Source: Albidovulum aestuarii
GTDB taxonomy: Bacteria > Pseudomonadota > Alphaproteobacteria > Rhodobacterales > Rhodobacteraceae
DNA length: 64,000 nt
Assembly: GCF_029961185.1 (NCBI RefSeq)
Contig: NZ_JASBQQ010000008.1
Span: 62,001-126,000 of the forward strand
Direction: 5' to 3'
The notes below the pieces were generated by a model that did not search any database, was not told where the DNA came from, and was given only the letters and a program-made list of their open reading frames with translations. A program made the position numbers and the translations under genes. How positions within the stretch are numbered: position 1 is the first letter of the stretch; each line of letters starts with the position of its first letter. This document shows positions 1-9,507 of the stretch, piece by piece.

Positions 1-1
1 A

Positions 2-1459
2 TTCATCGAGATGCAGACGGCGCTGGTATCGGTGCCCGCGATCGGCAAAGCGATCCTCGGCGAGGCGGAATACGCCAACCTCACCGGGTGGCTGAAGCCG
101 GGCGAGCATGCGATCGTGATCGTCGGTCGGGGCCTTTATAGCTTCAAGGGTTCGGGTTATGTGCGCGGCGGGATCTTCGACCGGATCGTGCTGATCCAAG
201 GCGATATCTCCGTCCGGTTCCGTGACCGCATGCACAAACGCCTGATGGCGGTGGCGGCGGATGGCGCACCGGTCTTTGCTGAGACCGACATCTTCAAGAT
301 CCCCGCCGATGCGGGCTTCGATCCGACGCAACCCTTCCGCATCCAGCTTCTGGTGCAGCGCGAGGTTGGGGCGATCGAAAAGCTCTTCACGACGTTCGAC
401 CTCGGCTACCAACTGCCGCAATCCTACCTGCGCCCTGTTGCGGTTGCGCCGGTGGCCGAACCCTCTGCCGCCGAGGGGATTGCCGGGCAGGAGGAAAGCG
501 CGGCGCAGGCCGAATTGTGGAAGAGGATCTGGCTGGGATCGCAGACCGAGATCGCGGTTCTCGGCGCGATGCTTTTCGTCCTGACGGCGGTTTTCTTCTT
601 CCAGACCTGGGCCACACGGAATGCGCGGGCCTTCTTCTGGTTCCGCATCGCCTATCTGACGGCTACCCTCGTCTTCCTCGGCTGGTACGCCAACGCGCAA
701 CTGTCGGTCGTAAACCTGATGGCCCTGTTCGGCGCGCTGGTATCGGGGTTCAGCTGGCAGGCCTTCCTGCTCGACCCGCTGACCTTCATCCTGTGGTTCT
801 CGGTCGCTGCGGCGCTGCTTTTCTGGGGGCGGGGCGCCTATTGCGGCTGGCTTTGTCCCTTCGGCGCGCTGCAAGAGCTCATGAACCGCGCGGCCAAGGC
901 CCTGCACATCCCGCAATGGACCCTGCCCTGGGGTCTACACGAACGGCTATGGCCGCTTAAATACATGATTTTCCTTGGTCTTTTCGGCGTATCGCTGATG
1001 AGCATCGAACAGGCCGAGCATCTGGCCGAGGTGGAGCCCTTCAAGACCGCGATCATTCTGAAATTCGTCCGCGCCTGGCCCTTTGTCGCCTATGCGGCGG
1101 CGCTCTTGATCGCGGGGCTTTTCGTCGAGCGGTTCTATTGCCGCTATCTCTGCCCGCTCGGCGCGGCTTTGGCAATTCCGGCGCGGCTGAGGATGTTCGA
1201 CTGGCTCAAGCGGTATCACGAATGCGGTCACCCCTGTCAGACCTGCGCCAATGAATGCCCGGTGCAGGCCATTCACCCGACCGGCGAGATCAATCCGAAC
1301 GAATGCGTGAACTGCCTGCATTGCCAGCTTTTGTACCAGTCCACGACCAAGTGCCCGGTCGTCATCAGGAAAGCGAAGCGGCGCGACAGCGTTGCCGCCT
1401 CGCCTGCCCCTGATCTCGGGCATCACCCCAACTCACCCAAACCACAGGCTTCCAGTTGA
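2..1459 (+). CDS. nosR: NosR, membrane flavoprotein/iron-sulfur protein for N2O reduction (5' partial)
   Basis: NosR feeds electrons to nitrous oxide reductase NosZ and is needed for nos expression and activity. The frame is open from base 2, so the start codon and most of the periplasmic FMN-binding domain lie upstream of the window. What remains carries several membrane helices, the two CX3CP motifs typical of NosR/NapH proteins (CGWLCP near 842-859 and CRYLCP near 1139-1156), and a cysteine-rich C-terminal ferredoxin-like domain (about 1221-1370). The nosZ ribosome binding site overlaps the stop codon, so the two are likely co-transcribed. The flavin is expected to be attached by the ApbE-like NosX encoded at the end of this operon. 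Assignment is very secure from motifs and context. Confidence 0.96.
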   Translation, partial: FIEMQTALVSVPAIGKAILGEAEYANLTGWLKPGEHAIVIVGRGLYSFKGSGYVRGGIFDRIVLIQGDISVRFRDRMHKRLMAVAADGAPVFAETDIFKIPADAGFDPTQPFRIQLLVQREVGAIEKLFTTFDLGYQLPQSYLRPVAVAPVAEPSAAEGIAGQEESAAQAELWKRIWLGSQTEIAVLGAMLFVLTAVFFFQTWATRNARAFFWFRIAYLTATLVFLGWYANAQLSVVNLMALFGALVSGFSWQAFLLDPLTFILWFSVAAALLFWGRGAYCGWLCPFGALQELMNRAAKALHIPQWTLPWGLHERLWPLKYMIFLGLFGVSLMSIEQAEHLAEVEPFKTAIILKFVRAWPFVAYAAALLIAGLFVERFYCRYLCPLGAALAIPARLRMFDWLKRYHECGHPCQTCANECPVQAIHPTGEINPNECVNCLHCQLLYQSTTKCPVVIRKAKRRDSVAASPAPDLGHHPNSPKPQASS

Positions 1460-1473
1460 AAGGAGTCCATACC

Positions 1474-3396
1474 ATGACAGAACAACTGAAATCAGGCTTC
1501 AGCCGCCGGGCATTGCTTGGCGCAACAGCGGGCGGCGCGGCAATCGCCGGAGGGCTTGGCGGACGTCTCGCGCTGACCGGCGGCGCCATTGGCGCGGCCA
1601 CGCTGGCCGGCACCAAAACCGCGAACGCGGCCGAGGCGGCCAATGTCGCACCGGGCCAGCTTGACGAATATTACGGTTTCTGGTCGTCGGGCCAGACCGG
1701 CGAGATGCGCATTCTCGGCATTCCGTCGATGCGTGAACTGATGCGGGTTCCGGTCTTCAACATCTGCTCGGCCACCGGCTGGGGGATCACCAATGAATCG
1801 AAGAAGATCCTGACCGAGGGCCTGACCGAGAAGACCAAGAAGTACCTCGCCGCGAACGGGCTGGAATTCCCGCGAAACGGCGACCTGCACCACGTCCACA
1901 TGTCCTTCACCGAAGGCAAATATGACGGGCGGTTCCTGTTCATGAACGACAAGGCCAACACGCGGGTCGCCCGTGTGCGTGGCGACGTCATGAAATGCGA
2001 CAAGATCATCGAGATCCCGAATGCCAAGGGCATCCACGGTCTGCGCCCGCAGAAATGGCCGCGCACCAACTATGTCTTCGCGAATGGCGAGGATGAGGTG
2101 CCGATGGTCAATGATGGTCAGGTTCTGGACGATCCGGCGCAGTACGTGAACTTCTACACCGCGATCAACGCCGACGACATGACCATCGCCTGGCAGGTGA
2201 TGGTGACGGGCAACCTCGACAACACCGACGCGGACTATGACGGCAAATATGCCTTCTCGACGTCGTACAACTCGGAAATGGGGATGACCCTTGCCGACAT
2301 GACCGCGGCCGAGATGGACCATGTCGTGGTCTTCAACATCGCCGAGATCGAGAAAGGGATCGAGGCAGGAGACTATCAGGAACTGAACGGCGTCAAGGTG
2401 ATCGACGGCCGCAAGGGGTCGGAGAAAAACTACACCCGCTACATTCCGATCCCGAACAACCCGCATGGCTGCAACATGGCGCCCGACAAGATCCACCTCT
2501 GCATCGGCGGCAAGCTGTCGCCGACGGTTTCGGTGATCGACGTGCGCAAGCTGGACGACGTGTTCTACAACGGCGCCGAGCCGCGGTCGGCCGTCGTGGC
2601 CGAGCCGGAACTGGGTCTCGGGCCCCTACACACCTGCTTTGACGGTCAGGGCAATTGCTACACCACGCTCTTCCTCGACAGCCAGGTTGTGAAGTGGAAC
2701 CTCGACAAGGCGGTTGCGGGCGAGGACCCGATCCTGTCGAAGACCGATGTTCATTACCAGCCGGGCCACAACTCCACCGCCGAGGGCGAGACGCTCGACG
2801 CGGCGGCGAAATACTACATCTCGATGAACAAGTTCTCGAAGGACCGGTTCCTGAACGTCGGTCCGCTGAAGCCCGAGAACGAGCAGCTCTTCGTCATCGA
2901 CGGCGATACGCTGACACTTGCCCATGACGGTCCGACCTTCGCCGAACCGCATGACTCGATCCTCGTCCATGCGAGCAAGGTCAACCCGCTGAATGCGTGG
3001 AACCGGCAGGATCCGATGTGGGCGGATGCCCGCATGCAGGCCGAGGCGGATGGCGTCGATCTCGATGACTGGCAGGACACGGTCATCCGCGACGGCGACA
3101 AGGTCCGGGTCTACATGTCGAGCCAGGCGCCCGAATTCGCGTTGCAGAGCTTCACCGTGAAGGAAGGCGACGAGGTGACGGTCTATGTCACCAACCTCGA
3201 CGACATCGACGATCTGACCCACGGCTTCACCATGGGCAACCACGGTGTCGCGATGGAGGTCGCGCCGCAGGCAACCGCCTCCGTCACCTTCGTCGCGGGG
3301 CAGCCGGGTGTCTACTGGTACTATTGCCAGTGGTTCTGCCACGCGCTCCATATGGAGATGCGGGGCCGGATGTTCGTCGAGCCGCGGGCGACCTGA
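1474..3396 (+). CDS. nosZ: Nitrous oxide reductase NosZ (Tat-exported, clade I)
   Basis: This enzyme reduces N2O to N2 in the periplasm, the last step of denitrification. The 640-residue protein starts at the ATG 1474, behind the AAGGAG at 1459-1464; an in-frame TTG at 1456 is less likely. It opens with a twin-arginine signal (SRRALLG, residues 10-16), as expected for clade I enzymes, which are exported folded. The seven-bladed propeller carries CuZ histidines, seen in DLHHVHMSF (137-145). The C-terminal cupredoxin domain has the CuA motif [12 protein letters not shown] with Cys618, Cys622, His626 and Met629. Length and all metal sites look intact, so the enzyme should be functional. Confidence 0.98.
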   Translation: MTEQLKSGFSRRALLGATAGGAAIAGGLGGRLALTGGAIGAATLAGTKTANAAEAANVAPGQLDEYYGFWSSGQTGEMRILGIPSMRELMRVPVFNICSATGWGITNESKKILTEGLTEKTKKYLAANGLEFPRNGDLHHVHMSFTEGKYDGRFLFMNDKANTRVARVRGDVMKCDKIIEIPNAKGIHGLRPQKWPRTNYVFANGEDEVPMVNDGQVLDDPAQYVNFYTAINADDMTIAWQVMVTGNLDNTDADYDGKYAFSTSYNSEMGMTLADMTAAEMDHVVVFNIAEIEKGIEAGDYQELNGVKVIDGRKGSEKNYTRYIPIPNNPHGCNMAPDKIHLCIGGKLSPTVSVIDVRKLDDVFYNGAEPRSAVVAEPELGLGPLHTCFDGQGNCYTTLFLDSQVVKWNLDKAVAGEDPILSKTDVHYQPGHNSTAEGETLDAAAKYYISMNKFSKDRFLNVGPLKPENEQLFVIDGDTLTLAHDGPTFAEPHDSILVHASKVNPLNAWNRQDPMWADARMQAEADGVDLDDWQDTVIRDGDKVRVYMSSQAPEFALQSFTVKEGDEVTVYVTNLDDIDDLTHGFTMGNHGVAMEVAPQATASVTFVAGQPGVYWYYCQWFCHALHMEMRGRMFVEPRAT

Positions 3397-3398
3397 TC

Positions 3399-4727
3399 AT
3401 GCTGAATCGCCTTGTCCCGATCCTGATGCTGCTTGCCGCGCCCCTCTGGGCCGCGGAGGTGCAGGTCATGCCGGGGCAGGGCACATTGCAAAACGCTATC
3501 GCCGGGGCATCCCCCGGCGATGTGCTGCGCCTGAGCGATGGCACCTATGCCGGGGCCTTGGTGATCGACAAGTCCCTGACGCTGACCGGTCCCGCCGGGG
3601 CCGTGATCGACGGAGAGGGTCAGGGCTCGGTGATCACCGTCACCGCAGATGATGTCGTGATCCGGGGCGTGACGGTTACCGGGTCGGGGCTACTGAACGC
3701 CGAGATTGATTCCGGCATCAAGATCGTCAAGGGCGCTGACCGAGCGGTGATCGAAGGCAATCAGATCGTCGGGAACCTGCATGGCGTCGACGTGCATGGC
3801 GGTCTCGACAGCGTGGTGCGCGGCAATACGATCGTCGGGCTGCGGCTGGAGCGGATGAACGACCGTGGCAACGGTGTCTATGTCTGGAATGCGCCGGGCA
3901 CGGTGGTCGAGGACAACGACATAAGCGACGGTCGCGATGGCATCTTTTCCAACGCGTCACGCAAGGGCATCTACCGCAACAACCTGTTCCGCGATCTGCG
4001 GTTCGCGGTGCACTACATGTACACCAATGACAGCGAGGTGACCGGCAATGTCTCGGTCGGCAATCACCTTGGATATGCGATCATGTTCTCGAACCGGGTC
4101 GTGGTGAAAGACAACCTGTCTTTGGGCGACCGCGAACATGGCGTGATGCTGAATTATGCGAACAACGCTGATGTCAGTGGCAACCTTGTGCGTGGCGGCA
4201 CGAACAAGTGCCTCTTCATCTACAATGCCCACAAGAACCTGATCTACGACAACCGTTTCGAGGGCTGCGGTATCGGTATCCACTTTACCGCCGGGTCGGA
4301 ACGCAATGTGCTGACCGGAAATGCCTTCATCACCAACCGTGAGCAGGTGAAATACGTTGGCACGAAACACGTCGAATGGAGTTTCGAGGGGCGTGGCAAC
4401 CATTGGTCGGACCATCCCGGCTTTGACCTGAACGGCGATGGTATCGCCGATGGTGTGTTCCGTCCGAACGACCTGATGGACCATATACTCTGGTCGCAGC
4501 CCGCAGCGGCGCTGCTGACCGGTTCGCCCGCCGTGCAGCTTGTCCGGTGGAGCCAGAAGAGCTTTCCCGCCACGCTGCCCGGCGGCGTGCTTGATTCCCA
4601 CCCAATGATGGCCGCGAGGGCCATCGCCGTCCCGCCAGCAATCGCGGCCATGGAAGAAGCGGTCGCCGGACGCTGGGCGGAAGGAAATTATGATGACATC
4701 GACACTGAACATCTCGGATCTCACTAA
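3399..4727 (+). CDS. nosD: NosD, periplasmic beta-helix copper maturation protein
   Basis: NosD works with the NosFY ABC transporter to build the CuZ cluster of NosZ in the periplasm. The 442-residue product begins with a Sec signal peptide (cleavage likely after PLWAA) and then consists of right-handed beta-helix repeats of CASH/PbH1 type, seen as recurring G-N-x-I/V turns. The start chosen is the ATG at 3399, two bases after the nosZ stop; an upstream extension would run inside nosZ. Its 3' end overlaps nosF by 38 bases, which suggests translational coupling. Confidence 0.95.
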   Translation: MLNRLVPILMLLAAPLWAAEVQVMPGQGTLQNAIAGASPGDVLRLSDGTYAGALVIDKSLTLTGPAGAVIDGEGQGSVITVTADDVVIRGVTVTGSGLLNAEIDSGIKIVKGADRAVIEGNQIVGNLHGVDVHGGLDSVVRGNTIVGLRLERMNDRGNGVYVWNAPGTVVEDNDISDGRDGIFSNASRKGIYRNNLFRDLRFAVHYMYTNDSEVTGNVSVGNHLGYAIMFSNRVVVKDNLSLGDREHGVMLNYANNADVSGNLVRGGTNKCLFIYNAHKNLIYDNRFEGCGIGIHFTAGSERNVLTGNAFITNREQVKYVGTKHVEWSFEGRGNHWSDHPGFDLNGDGIADGVFRPNDLMDHILWSQPAAALLTGSPAVQLVRWSQKSFPATLPGGVLDSHPMMAARAIAVPPAIAAMEEAVAGRWAEGNYDDIDTEHLGSH

Positions 4728-5589
4728 GACCTTTACCGGGGTCAAGGCGCTCGACGCCGTGTCGCTGACGGTCGCGCCCGGCAGCCGCGTGGCTCTGCTC
4801 GGCCATAATGGCGCTGGCAAGTCGACGATGATGAAGATCATCCTCGGGCTTTTGCCCTTCGATGCCGGAACGGTGACGGTCTGCGGTGCCGCGCCGGGCT
4901 CTGCCGAGGCACGGCGGCAGGTGGCCTATCTGCCCGAGAACGCCGCCTTTCACCCTGCGCTGACCGGAGAGGAGCAGATCGGCCATTACCTGGCGTTGCG
5001 CGGTGAGAGCCCGAAGACGGCGCGCGCGCTGCTTGAGCGCGTTGGCCTGCATGATGCGGCGCGCCGCCGGATCGGCACATATTCGAAAGGCATGCGCCAG
5101 CGTGTCGGCCTTGCGCAGGCGCTGATCGGCAAACCGAAACTTCTGGTTCTGGACGAGCCGACATCGGGGTTGGACCCGGTGTCGCGCCGCGATTTCTACG
5201 CGCTGCTTGACGGGCTCGCGGCAGAGGGGGCGGCGGTTCTGCTGTCGTCCCACGCGCTGACCGAGGTGGAGGCCCGGACCGACCAGATCGTCATCCTTTC
5301 GAACGGTCGCATGGCTGCAAGCGGAACGCTTTCCGAACTGCGCCGCGCCGCAGCACTTCCGGTGACGATGCATGTCACGGCGCGGAACGGCTACGGGTCG
5401 GAAATTGCCGATGCCCTGCCCGGCGCGATCCGCGTCGGAGCCGACCTGCACCTGTCCTGCGGGCAGGACGAGAAACTGGACATTCTGGCCTGTGTCACGG
5501 GTCTCGGCGACAAGGTCGCCGATATCGAGATGATGCCGCCCAGCCTTGAGGACATCTACAGCCACTTCAGCCGGAGGGACGGGCAATGA
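4690..5589 (+). CDS. nosF: NosF, ABC transporter ATPase for CuZ assembly
   Basis: Cytoplasmic ATPase of the NosDFY complex. The 299-residue protein has a Walker A motif GHNGAGKST (38-46), the signature YSKGMRQRVGLAQ and Walker B LLVLDEPTSGLDP, followed by a helper domain typical of ABC-2 ATPases. It starts inside the end of nosD and its stop overlaps the nosY start (ATGA at 5586-5589), so NosF and NosY are probably made in equal amounts. NosDFY is thought to act as a mechanochemical machine on NosZ maturation rather than as a plain importer (family knowledge). Confidence 0.96.
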   Translation: MMTSTLNISDLTKTFTGVKALDAVSLTVAPGSRVALLGHNGAGKSTMMKIILGLLPFDAGTVTVCGAAPGSAEARRQVAYLPENAAFHPALTGEEQIGHYLALRGESPKTARALLERVGLHDAARRRIGTYSKGMRQRVGLAQALIGKPKLLVLDEPTSGLDPVSRRDFYALLDGLAAEGAAVLLSSHALTEVEARTDQIVILSNGRMAASGTLSELRRAAALPVTMHVTARNGYGSEIADALPGAIRVGADLHLSCGQDEKLDILACVTGLGDKVADIEMMPPSLEDIYSHFSRRDGQ

Positions 5590-6407
5590 ACCGCATCCTC
5601 GCCACCGCCAAGACCGAGTTTCGCATCGCGCTGCGCAACCGGTGGGTGGCCATCGCCATCGGCCTGATGGCGCTTTTCGCGCTGGTTCTGTCGGCGGCGG
5701 GCTCCGCGCCGACGGGCGGGCTGGGTGTCGACCGGCTGTCGGTCACCGTCGCGTCGCTGACCTCGCTTTCGGTCTATCTGGTGCCGCTGATCGCGCTTCT
5801 GATGTCCTTTGACGCCGTCGCCGGTGAGGTCGAGCGCGGCACCCTGCCCTTGTTGCTGACCTATCCCGGCGCGCGGGCAGAGATCCTCTTCGGCAAGCTT
5901 CTGGCCCATCTTGCCGTGCTCTCGCTCGCTGTAGTCGTGGGGTACGGAATTGCCGGTGCGGTCGCGTTCTGGGCCGATCCGGCGTCGGCTGCGGGCTTGC
6001 CTGCGCTTTTGCGGCTGACCTGGACCTCGATCCTGCTCGGCGCCACCTTCCTGGGCGCGGGCTATGCCCTGTCGTCACTGGCCCGGCGTCCGTCCGGCGC
6101 GGCGGGGCTGGCGATGGGGCTCTGGCTGGGTGCGGTCGTGCTTTATGATCTCGGCCTGCTCGCGGCGGTCGTTGCCGATGGCGGCGGCCGGTTCACCACG
6201 GAGTTCTTCCCGATCGCGCTTCTGGCCAACCCCGCCGATGCGCTCCGGCTCTTTAACCTCGCCGCCTCTGATGCGGCGGCTGCCGCTGCCGGTGTCGCCG
6301 GTGCCGCCGGTTCGGTCCCGCTTTGGCAATCGGCGTTGTCCGTAGCCCTTTGGCCGGCCTTGGCGCTGGCTTTGGCAACCGCTGCTTTTCGCCGGGTGAC
6401 GCCATGA
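5586..6407 (+). CDS. nosY: NosY, ABC-2 type permease of the NosDFY complex
   Basis: Membrane subunit partnering NosF. The 273-residue protein has about six hydrophobic helices separated by short basic loops, with the N-terminal cytoplasmic stretch TAKTEFRIALRNRW common in ABC-2 permeases. It overlaps nosF at the start and nosL at the end, both by the four bases ATGA, so this part of the operon is translationally coupled. Assignment rests on position between nosF and nosL as much as on sequence. Confidence 0.95.
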   Translation: MNRILATAKTEFRIALRNRWVAIAIGLMALFALVLSAAGSAPTGGLGVDRLSVTVASLTSLSVYLVPLIALLMSFDAVAGEVERGTLPLLLTYPGARAEILFGKLLAHLAVLSLAVVVGYGIAGAVAFWADPASAAGLPALLRLTWTSILLGATFLGAGYALSSLARRPSGAAGLAMGLWLGAVVLYDLGLLAAVVADGGGRFTTEFFPIALLANPADALRLFNLAASDAAAAAAGVAGAAGSVPLWQSALSVALWPALALALATAAFRRVTP

Positions 6408-6967
6408 AACGCGCACTGGTTTTCGCCCTTCTCCTTGCCGCTTGCCAGGAAGAGGCACAGGATATCTCGCCCGTGGCCCTGACCGAAAGCGCGGTCGGCC
6501 ATTATTGCCAGATGGATATTCTGGAACATCCCGGGCCCAAGGCGCAGGTGCATCTGGACGGGCAGCCGGGCATGCCGCTCTTCTTCAGCCAGGTCCGCGA
6601 CGCCGTGGCCTATGCCCGTCTGCCCGAGCAGGACGGTGTGATCCTTGCGATCTATGTCAACGACATGGGGGCCCCTGGCGCGACATGGCAGGATCCGGGC
6701 AGGGTCAACTGGATCGATGCGGCGACGGCCCACTATGTCGTCGGTTCCAGCGTCGAAGGCGGTATGGGCGCGCCGGAGCTTGTACCCTTCGCCGATCCGG
6801 ACAAGGCCGCAGCCTTTGCGGCTGAAAGCGGGGGTACCGTCCTTCTCTTGTCCGAAGTGCCCGATAGCGCCGTTATCGCCCCGGCCGATCTTGTCGGCGA
6901 AAGCGACGATGACGACGCCGATTTCAATGCCCGACTGAAGGCGTTGTCCGAAAGGATCGAGGGATGA
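6404..6967 (+). CDS. nosL: NosL, outer-membrane copper chaperone lipoprotein
   Basis: NosL delivers Cu(I) for NosZ metal centres. The 187-residue protein starts at ATG 6404 (overlapping nosY) with a short lipoprotein signal ending in the lipobox LLAAC, Cys14 being the lipidated residue. The conserved NosL stretch ESAVGHYCQMDILEHPGPKA holds the Cys and Met pair expected to bind Cu(I). The C-terminus is rich in Asp (SDDDDADF). The next gene, nosX, starts within its stop codon. Confidence 0.95.
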   Translation: MKRALVFALLLAACQEEAQDISPVALTESAVGHYCQMDILEHPGPKAQVHLDGQPGMPLFFSQVRDAVAYARLPEQDGVILAIYVNDMGAPGATWQDPGRVNWIDAATAHYVVGSSVEGGMGAPELVPFADPDKAAAFAAESGGTVLLLSEVPDSAVIAPADLVGESDDDDADFNARLKALSERIEG

Positions 6968-7887
6968 GCCCCATGCTGAACCGCCGCCGCTTCCTGTCCA
7001 TCTCCGCCGCCGCGTTGGGGGTTGCGCCCATTGCGCGCGCCGGTGAAGCACCGGTATATCTCTGGTCCGGCATCGCGCTGGGCGCGCGGGCGACGATCCG
7101 CCTCTCGCACCCGGATGCGGCGGCAATTACCGAACGCATCGCTGCCGAGATCGACCGGCTGGAGGATGTGTTCAGCCTTTATCGGACCGACAGTAGCCTG
7201 ATGCGCCTGAACGTGGCCGGTCGGCTTGATCTGCCGTCGCCGGAACTTTTGGAATGCCTGACGCTGGCAGGCGCTGTGCATCAGGCCACAGGCGGGCTCT
7301 TCGACCCGACGGTACAGCCGCTCTGGTCGATCTGGGCCAAACGCGCGGCGGCGGGCGCGCGGCCAAGTACCGCCGAACTGGCGACGCTGCGCGCGCGCGG
7401 TGGCTGGCCCGACCTGCGACTTTCCGCATCGGCCATATCTCTGCCTTCGGGTGGCGCGCTGACCCTGAACGGGATCGCGCAGGGCTATATCGCCGACCGG
7501 GTCGCCGCGCTGCTTGCGGCAGAGGGATTGACCGATATCCTGATCGACACGGGAGAGCACCACGCCCTCGGCGGTCATCCTGACGGTGGCGATTGGCTGG
7601 TCAGGCTGGCTGAGGGCGGTCAGGTCGGGCTGCGGTCCCGCGCCCTTGCCACCTCCGCGCCGCTTGGCACGGTGTTCGACGCCGCGGGTGCGAAGGGCCA
7701 CATCCTGCATCCGGCAACCGGTGAACCCGCAGAGACGCGCTGGCGCTCGGTGTCGATCTCGGCCCCATCGGCGGCTTTGGCGGACGCGCTTTCGACAGCC
7801 GCCTGTCTGGCAGGAAGCCGTGCTGAGATCGACGCCTTCGCTGGTGCTTTCGCGGGTGCCCGCTGTGAAGCGGCCGTTCCGGTCTGA
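6964..7887 (+). CDS. nosX: NosX, ApbE-family flavin transferase for NosR
   Basis: NosX is a periplasmic ApbE-type FAD:protein FMN transferase that attaches FMN covalently to NosR. The 307-residue protein has a Tat signal (NRRRFLSIS near residues 6-14) and the ApbE fold: a LEDVFSLYRTDSSLMRLN region, GGLFDPTVQPLW, LNGIAQGYIADRVAALL and a late DALSTAACLAG segment. It is the last recognisable nos gene; no nosC was seen inside the window. The following bases hold a pseudogene on the other strand, so the operon probably ends here, although I see no strong terminator. Confidence 0.93.
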   Translation: MSPMLNRRRFLSISAAALGVAPIARAGEAPVYLWSGIALGARATIRLSHPDAAAITERIAAEIDRLEDVFSLYRTDSSLMRLNVAGRLDLPSPELLECLTLAGAVHQATGGLFDPTVQPLWSIWAKRAAAGARPSTAELATLRARGGWPDLRLSASAISLPSGGALTLNGIAQGYIADRVAALLAAEGLTDILIDTGEHHALGGHPDGGDWLVRLAEGGQVGLRSRALATSAPLGTVFDAAGAKGHILHPATGEPAETRWRSVSISAPSAALADALSTAACLAGSRAEIDAFAGAFAGARCEAAVPV

Positions 7888-7895
7888 AGACAGGT

Positions 7896-8243
7896 TCACG
7901 TTGCGAGGATCGAGCGGTCCGTCCCGGATCCCAGGAGACCCTCGTTTAACCGGGACAGGCCGCCGGACAGGAGAAAGAGTGGCGCCTGAACCAAATGGTA
8001 GATGTCCGGTTTGCCGAGAAACTGAGTCTCGGCCAGCCGGTTTCCGGCACCAAGCTGCGGCTATCAGCCGCCGCGTTCATGGTCGATCAGGTGACGGTTC
8101 GCAAAGATCCAGAGCCTGTGGTACCAGACTTCGTCCTCGGAGCGGCGGTCGAGCTTGATCAGTGGCGCCATTGCACCGATCGCCTCGGTCACCGGCCACC
8201 AGTAGCGAGCCGGATTGTCGACGCGCCCATCGAAATCGAGCGT
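7896..8243 (-). pseudogene. 3' remnant of an AGE-family sugar epimerase/isomerase, interrupted by two adjacent stop codons
   Basis: The minus strand encodes a C-terminal fragment with the N-acylglucosamine 2-epimerase signature: LDFDGRVDNPARYWWPVTEA, then WYHRLWIFANRHLIDHERGG. At that point the frame meets TGA TAG and then continues without a shift as PQLGAGNRLAETQFLGKPDI and onward to a natural stop at 7896-7898. Family members usually carry Trp-Tyr after ...ERGG, so TGG TAT seems to have become TGA TAG. The N-terminal two-thirds of the gene is missing; upstream lies the intact PLP-enzyme gene. This is a decayed carbohydrate gene stranded beside the nos operon. Confidence 0.75.
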
Positions 8244-8343
8244 ATCTCGGGTGTCGGTTGGCTTATCATTCGCGAATTCATGATGGCATGACGGCAGGTC
8301 AGAGCGCGGTGCCTTATGCTGTGAAGACATTGATACTCCTTGC

Positions 8344-9501
8344 CTATGCGCCGCTCTTGCTCAGGGCCTCCTCCAGATCGGCCCAAAGATCATCGGGGCT
8401 TTCCAGCCCCAGGCTAAAGCGCACCAGCCGCGGCGAGACGCCGAAGCGCTGGAGAGAATTCTGATCGCCCTTCTGCGACAGGGCGGCCTGTGCGGGCATC
8501 ACGAGGCTTTCGAAGCCGCCCCAGGACACGCCAATGCGGAAATGTTTCAGGGCATCCACGAGACGTGGGATGTCGACGCTGTCATCGAATTCGACCGACA
8601 GAAGGCCCGAGCGCCCGGTCAGGCCCGGCACGGAATTCGGCCCCGGCGAATGCACCGCTGTCACACAGCGCAGCCCGGTCAGTCGTTCGAGGAAAGTATT
8701 CGCCGTCGACTGGTGGCGAAGCATTCGGACTTCCAGCGTGCGAAGCCCGCGTGTCAGCAGCCACGCCTCGAAGGGTGCGAGCTTACCGCCCAGAAGGGAA
8801 AGGCTCAGGTCGCGGATCTGGGCGATCAGATCGGACGATCCGACCACGACCCCGGCGACCGTATCGGAATGGCCCGATATGTATTTCGACGCCGAATGCA
8901 GGACGATGTCGATGCCCTGCGTCAGGGGGCGCTGGAATACCGGCGTCGCCCAGGAATTGTCGGTGACGGTAAGGACGCCGTGGCGTTTTGCATGTTTAGC
9001 CACCAAGGGCAGGTTCATCGGGCGGAACACGACCGATGAAGGGCTTTCGAGATAGGCTAGCCGCGCGCCCTTCAGCAGGTCGGGGTCATGTTCGAACGCA
9101 TCGGTGGAATGATAGGTGATCTCGACGCCGAAGGGGCGAAGGAGGCGTTCAAACAGGCGGTAGGCATCGGGATAGACATGCTCGACGCAGGCGATGCGAT
9201 CCCCGGGTCGAACAAAGGCCAGAACGGTCGATGAAATCGCCGCCATGCCCGAGGCGAAGCCGACCGCCGCGTCGCCGCCTTCGGCCTTTGTCATCAGGTC
9301 CTCGAACACGGAAACTGTCGGGTTCTGAATCCGTGTGTAGATCGGTTGCGACGTCGCACCGGACATCCGGTCGGCAAAGTCCTGATAGGTATCGAATGCA
9401 AAGAGCGAGGTCTGCACGATCGGCGGCGTCACTGACCCCTCCAAGCCGCCCGTGACCATGGCCAGCAGGGTCGCCAGATCCGGTTGCCCTGTGCCACTCA
9501 T
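8344..9501 (-). CDS. Cys/Met metabolism PLP-dependent enzyme (cystathionine gamma-lyase/synthase family)
   Basis: Fold-type I PLP enzyme of the trans-sulfuration family, 385 residues. Visible motifs are YTRIQNPT (phosphate and substrate contacts, Tyr55 and Arg57), the cofactor Asp181 in VTDNSWATP and the Schiff-base lysine Lys206 in SASKYISGH. The family covers cystathionine beta- and gamma-lyases, gamma-synthase and methionine gamma-lyase; the exact substrate cannot be read from sequence. An amidase gene lies only 6 bases upstream in the same direction, so the pair is probably one operon, which hints at breakdown of an amide-linked or amidated sulfur amino acid compound (inference). Confidence 0.85.
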   Translation of the reverse strand: MSGTGQPDLATLLAMVTGGLEGSVTPPIVQTSLFAFDTYQDFADRMSGATSQPIYTRIQNPTVSVFEDLMTKAEGGDAAVGFASGMAAISSTVLAFVRPGDRIACVEHVYPDAYRLFERLLRPFGVEITYHSTDAFEHDPDLLKGARLAYLESPSSVVFRPMNLPLVAKHAKRHGVLTVTDNSWATPVFQRPLTQGIDIVLHSASKYISGHSDTVAGVVVGSSDLIAQIRDLSLSLLGGKLAPFEAWLLTRGLRTLEVRMLRHQSTANTFLERLTGLRCVTAVHSPGPNSVPGLTGRSGLLSVEFDDSVDIPRLVDALKHFRIGVSWGGFESLVMPAQAALSQKGDQNSLQRFGVSPRLVRFSLGLESPDDLWADLEEALSKSGA

Positions 9502-9507
9502 CGCTGG

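Noticed and set aside
7995-8291. Plus-strand open frame of 98 codons after nosX
   Set aside because: It is the reverse of the AGE-family remnant, which shows real family motifs on the minus strand.
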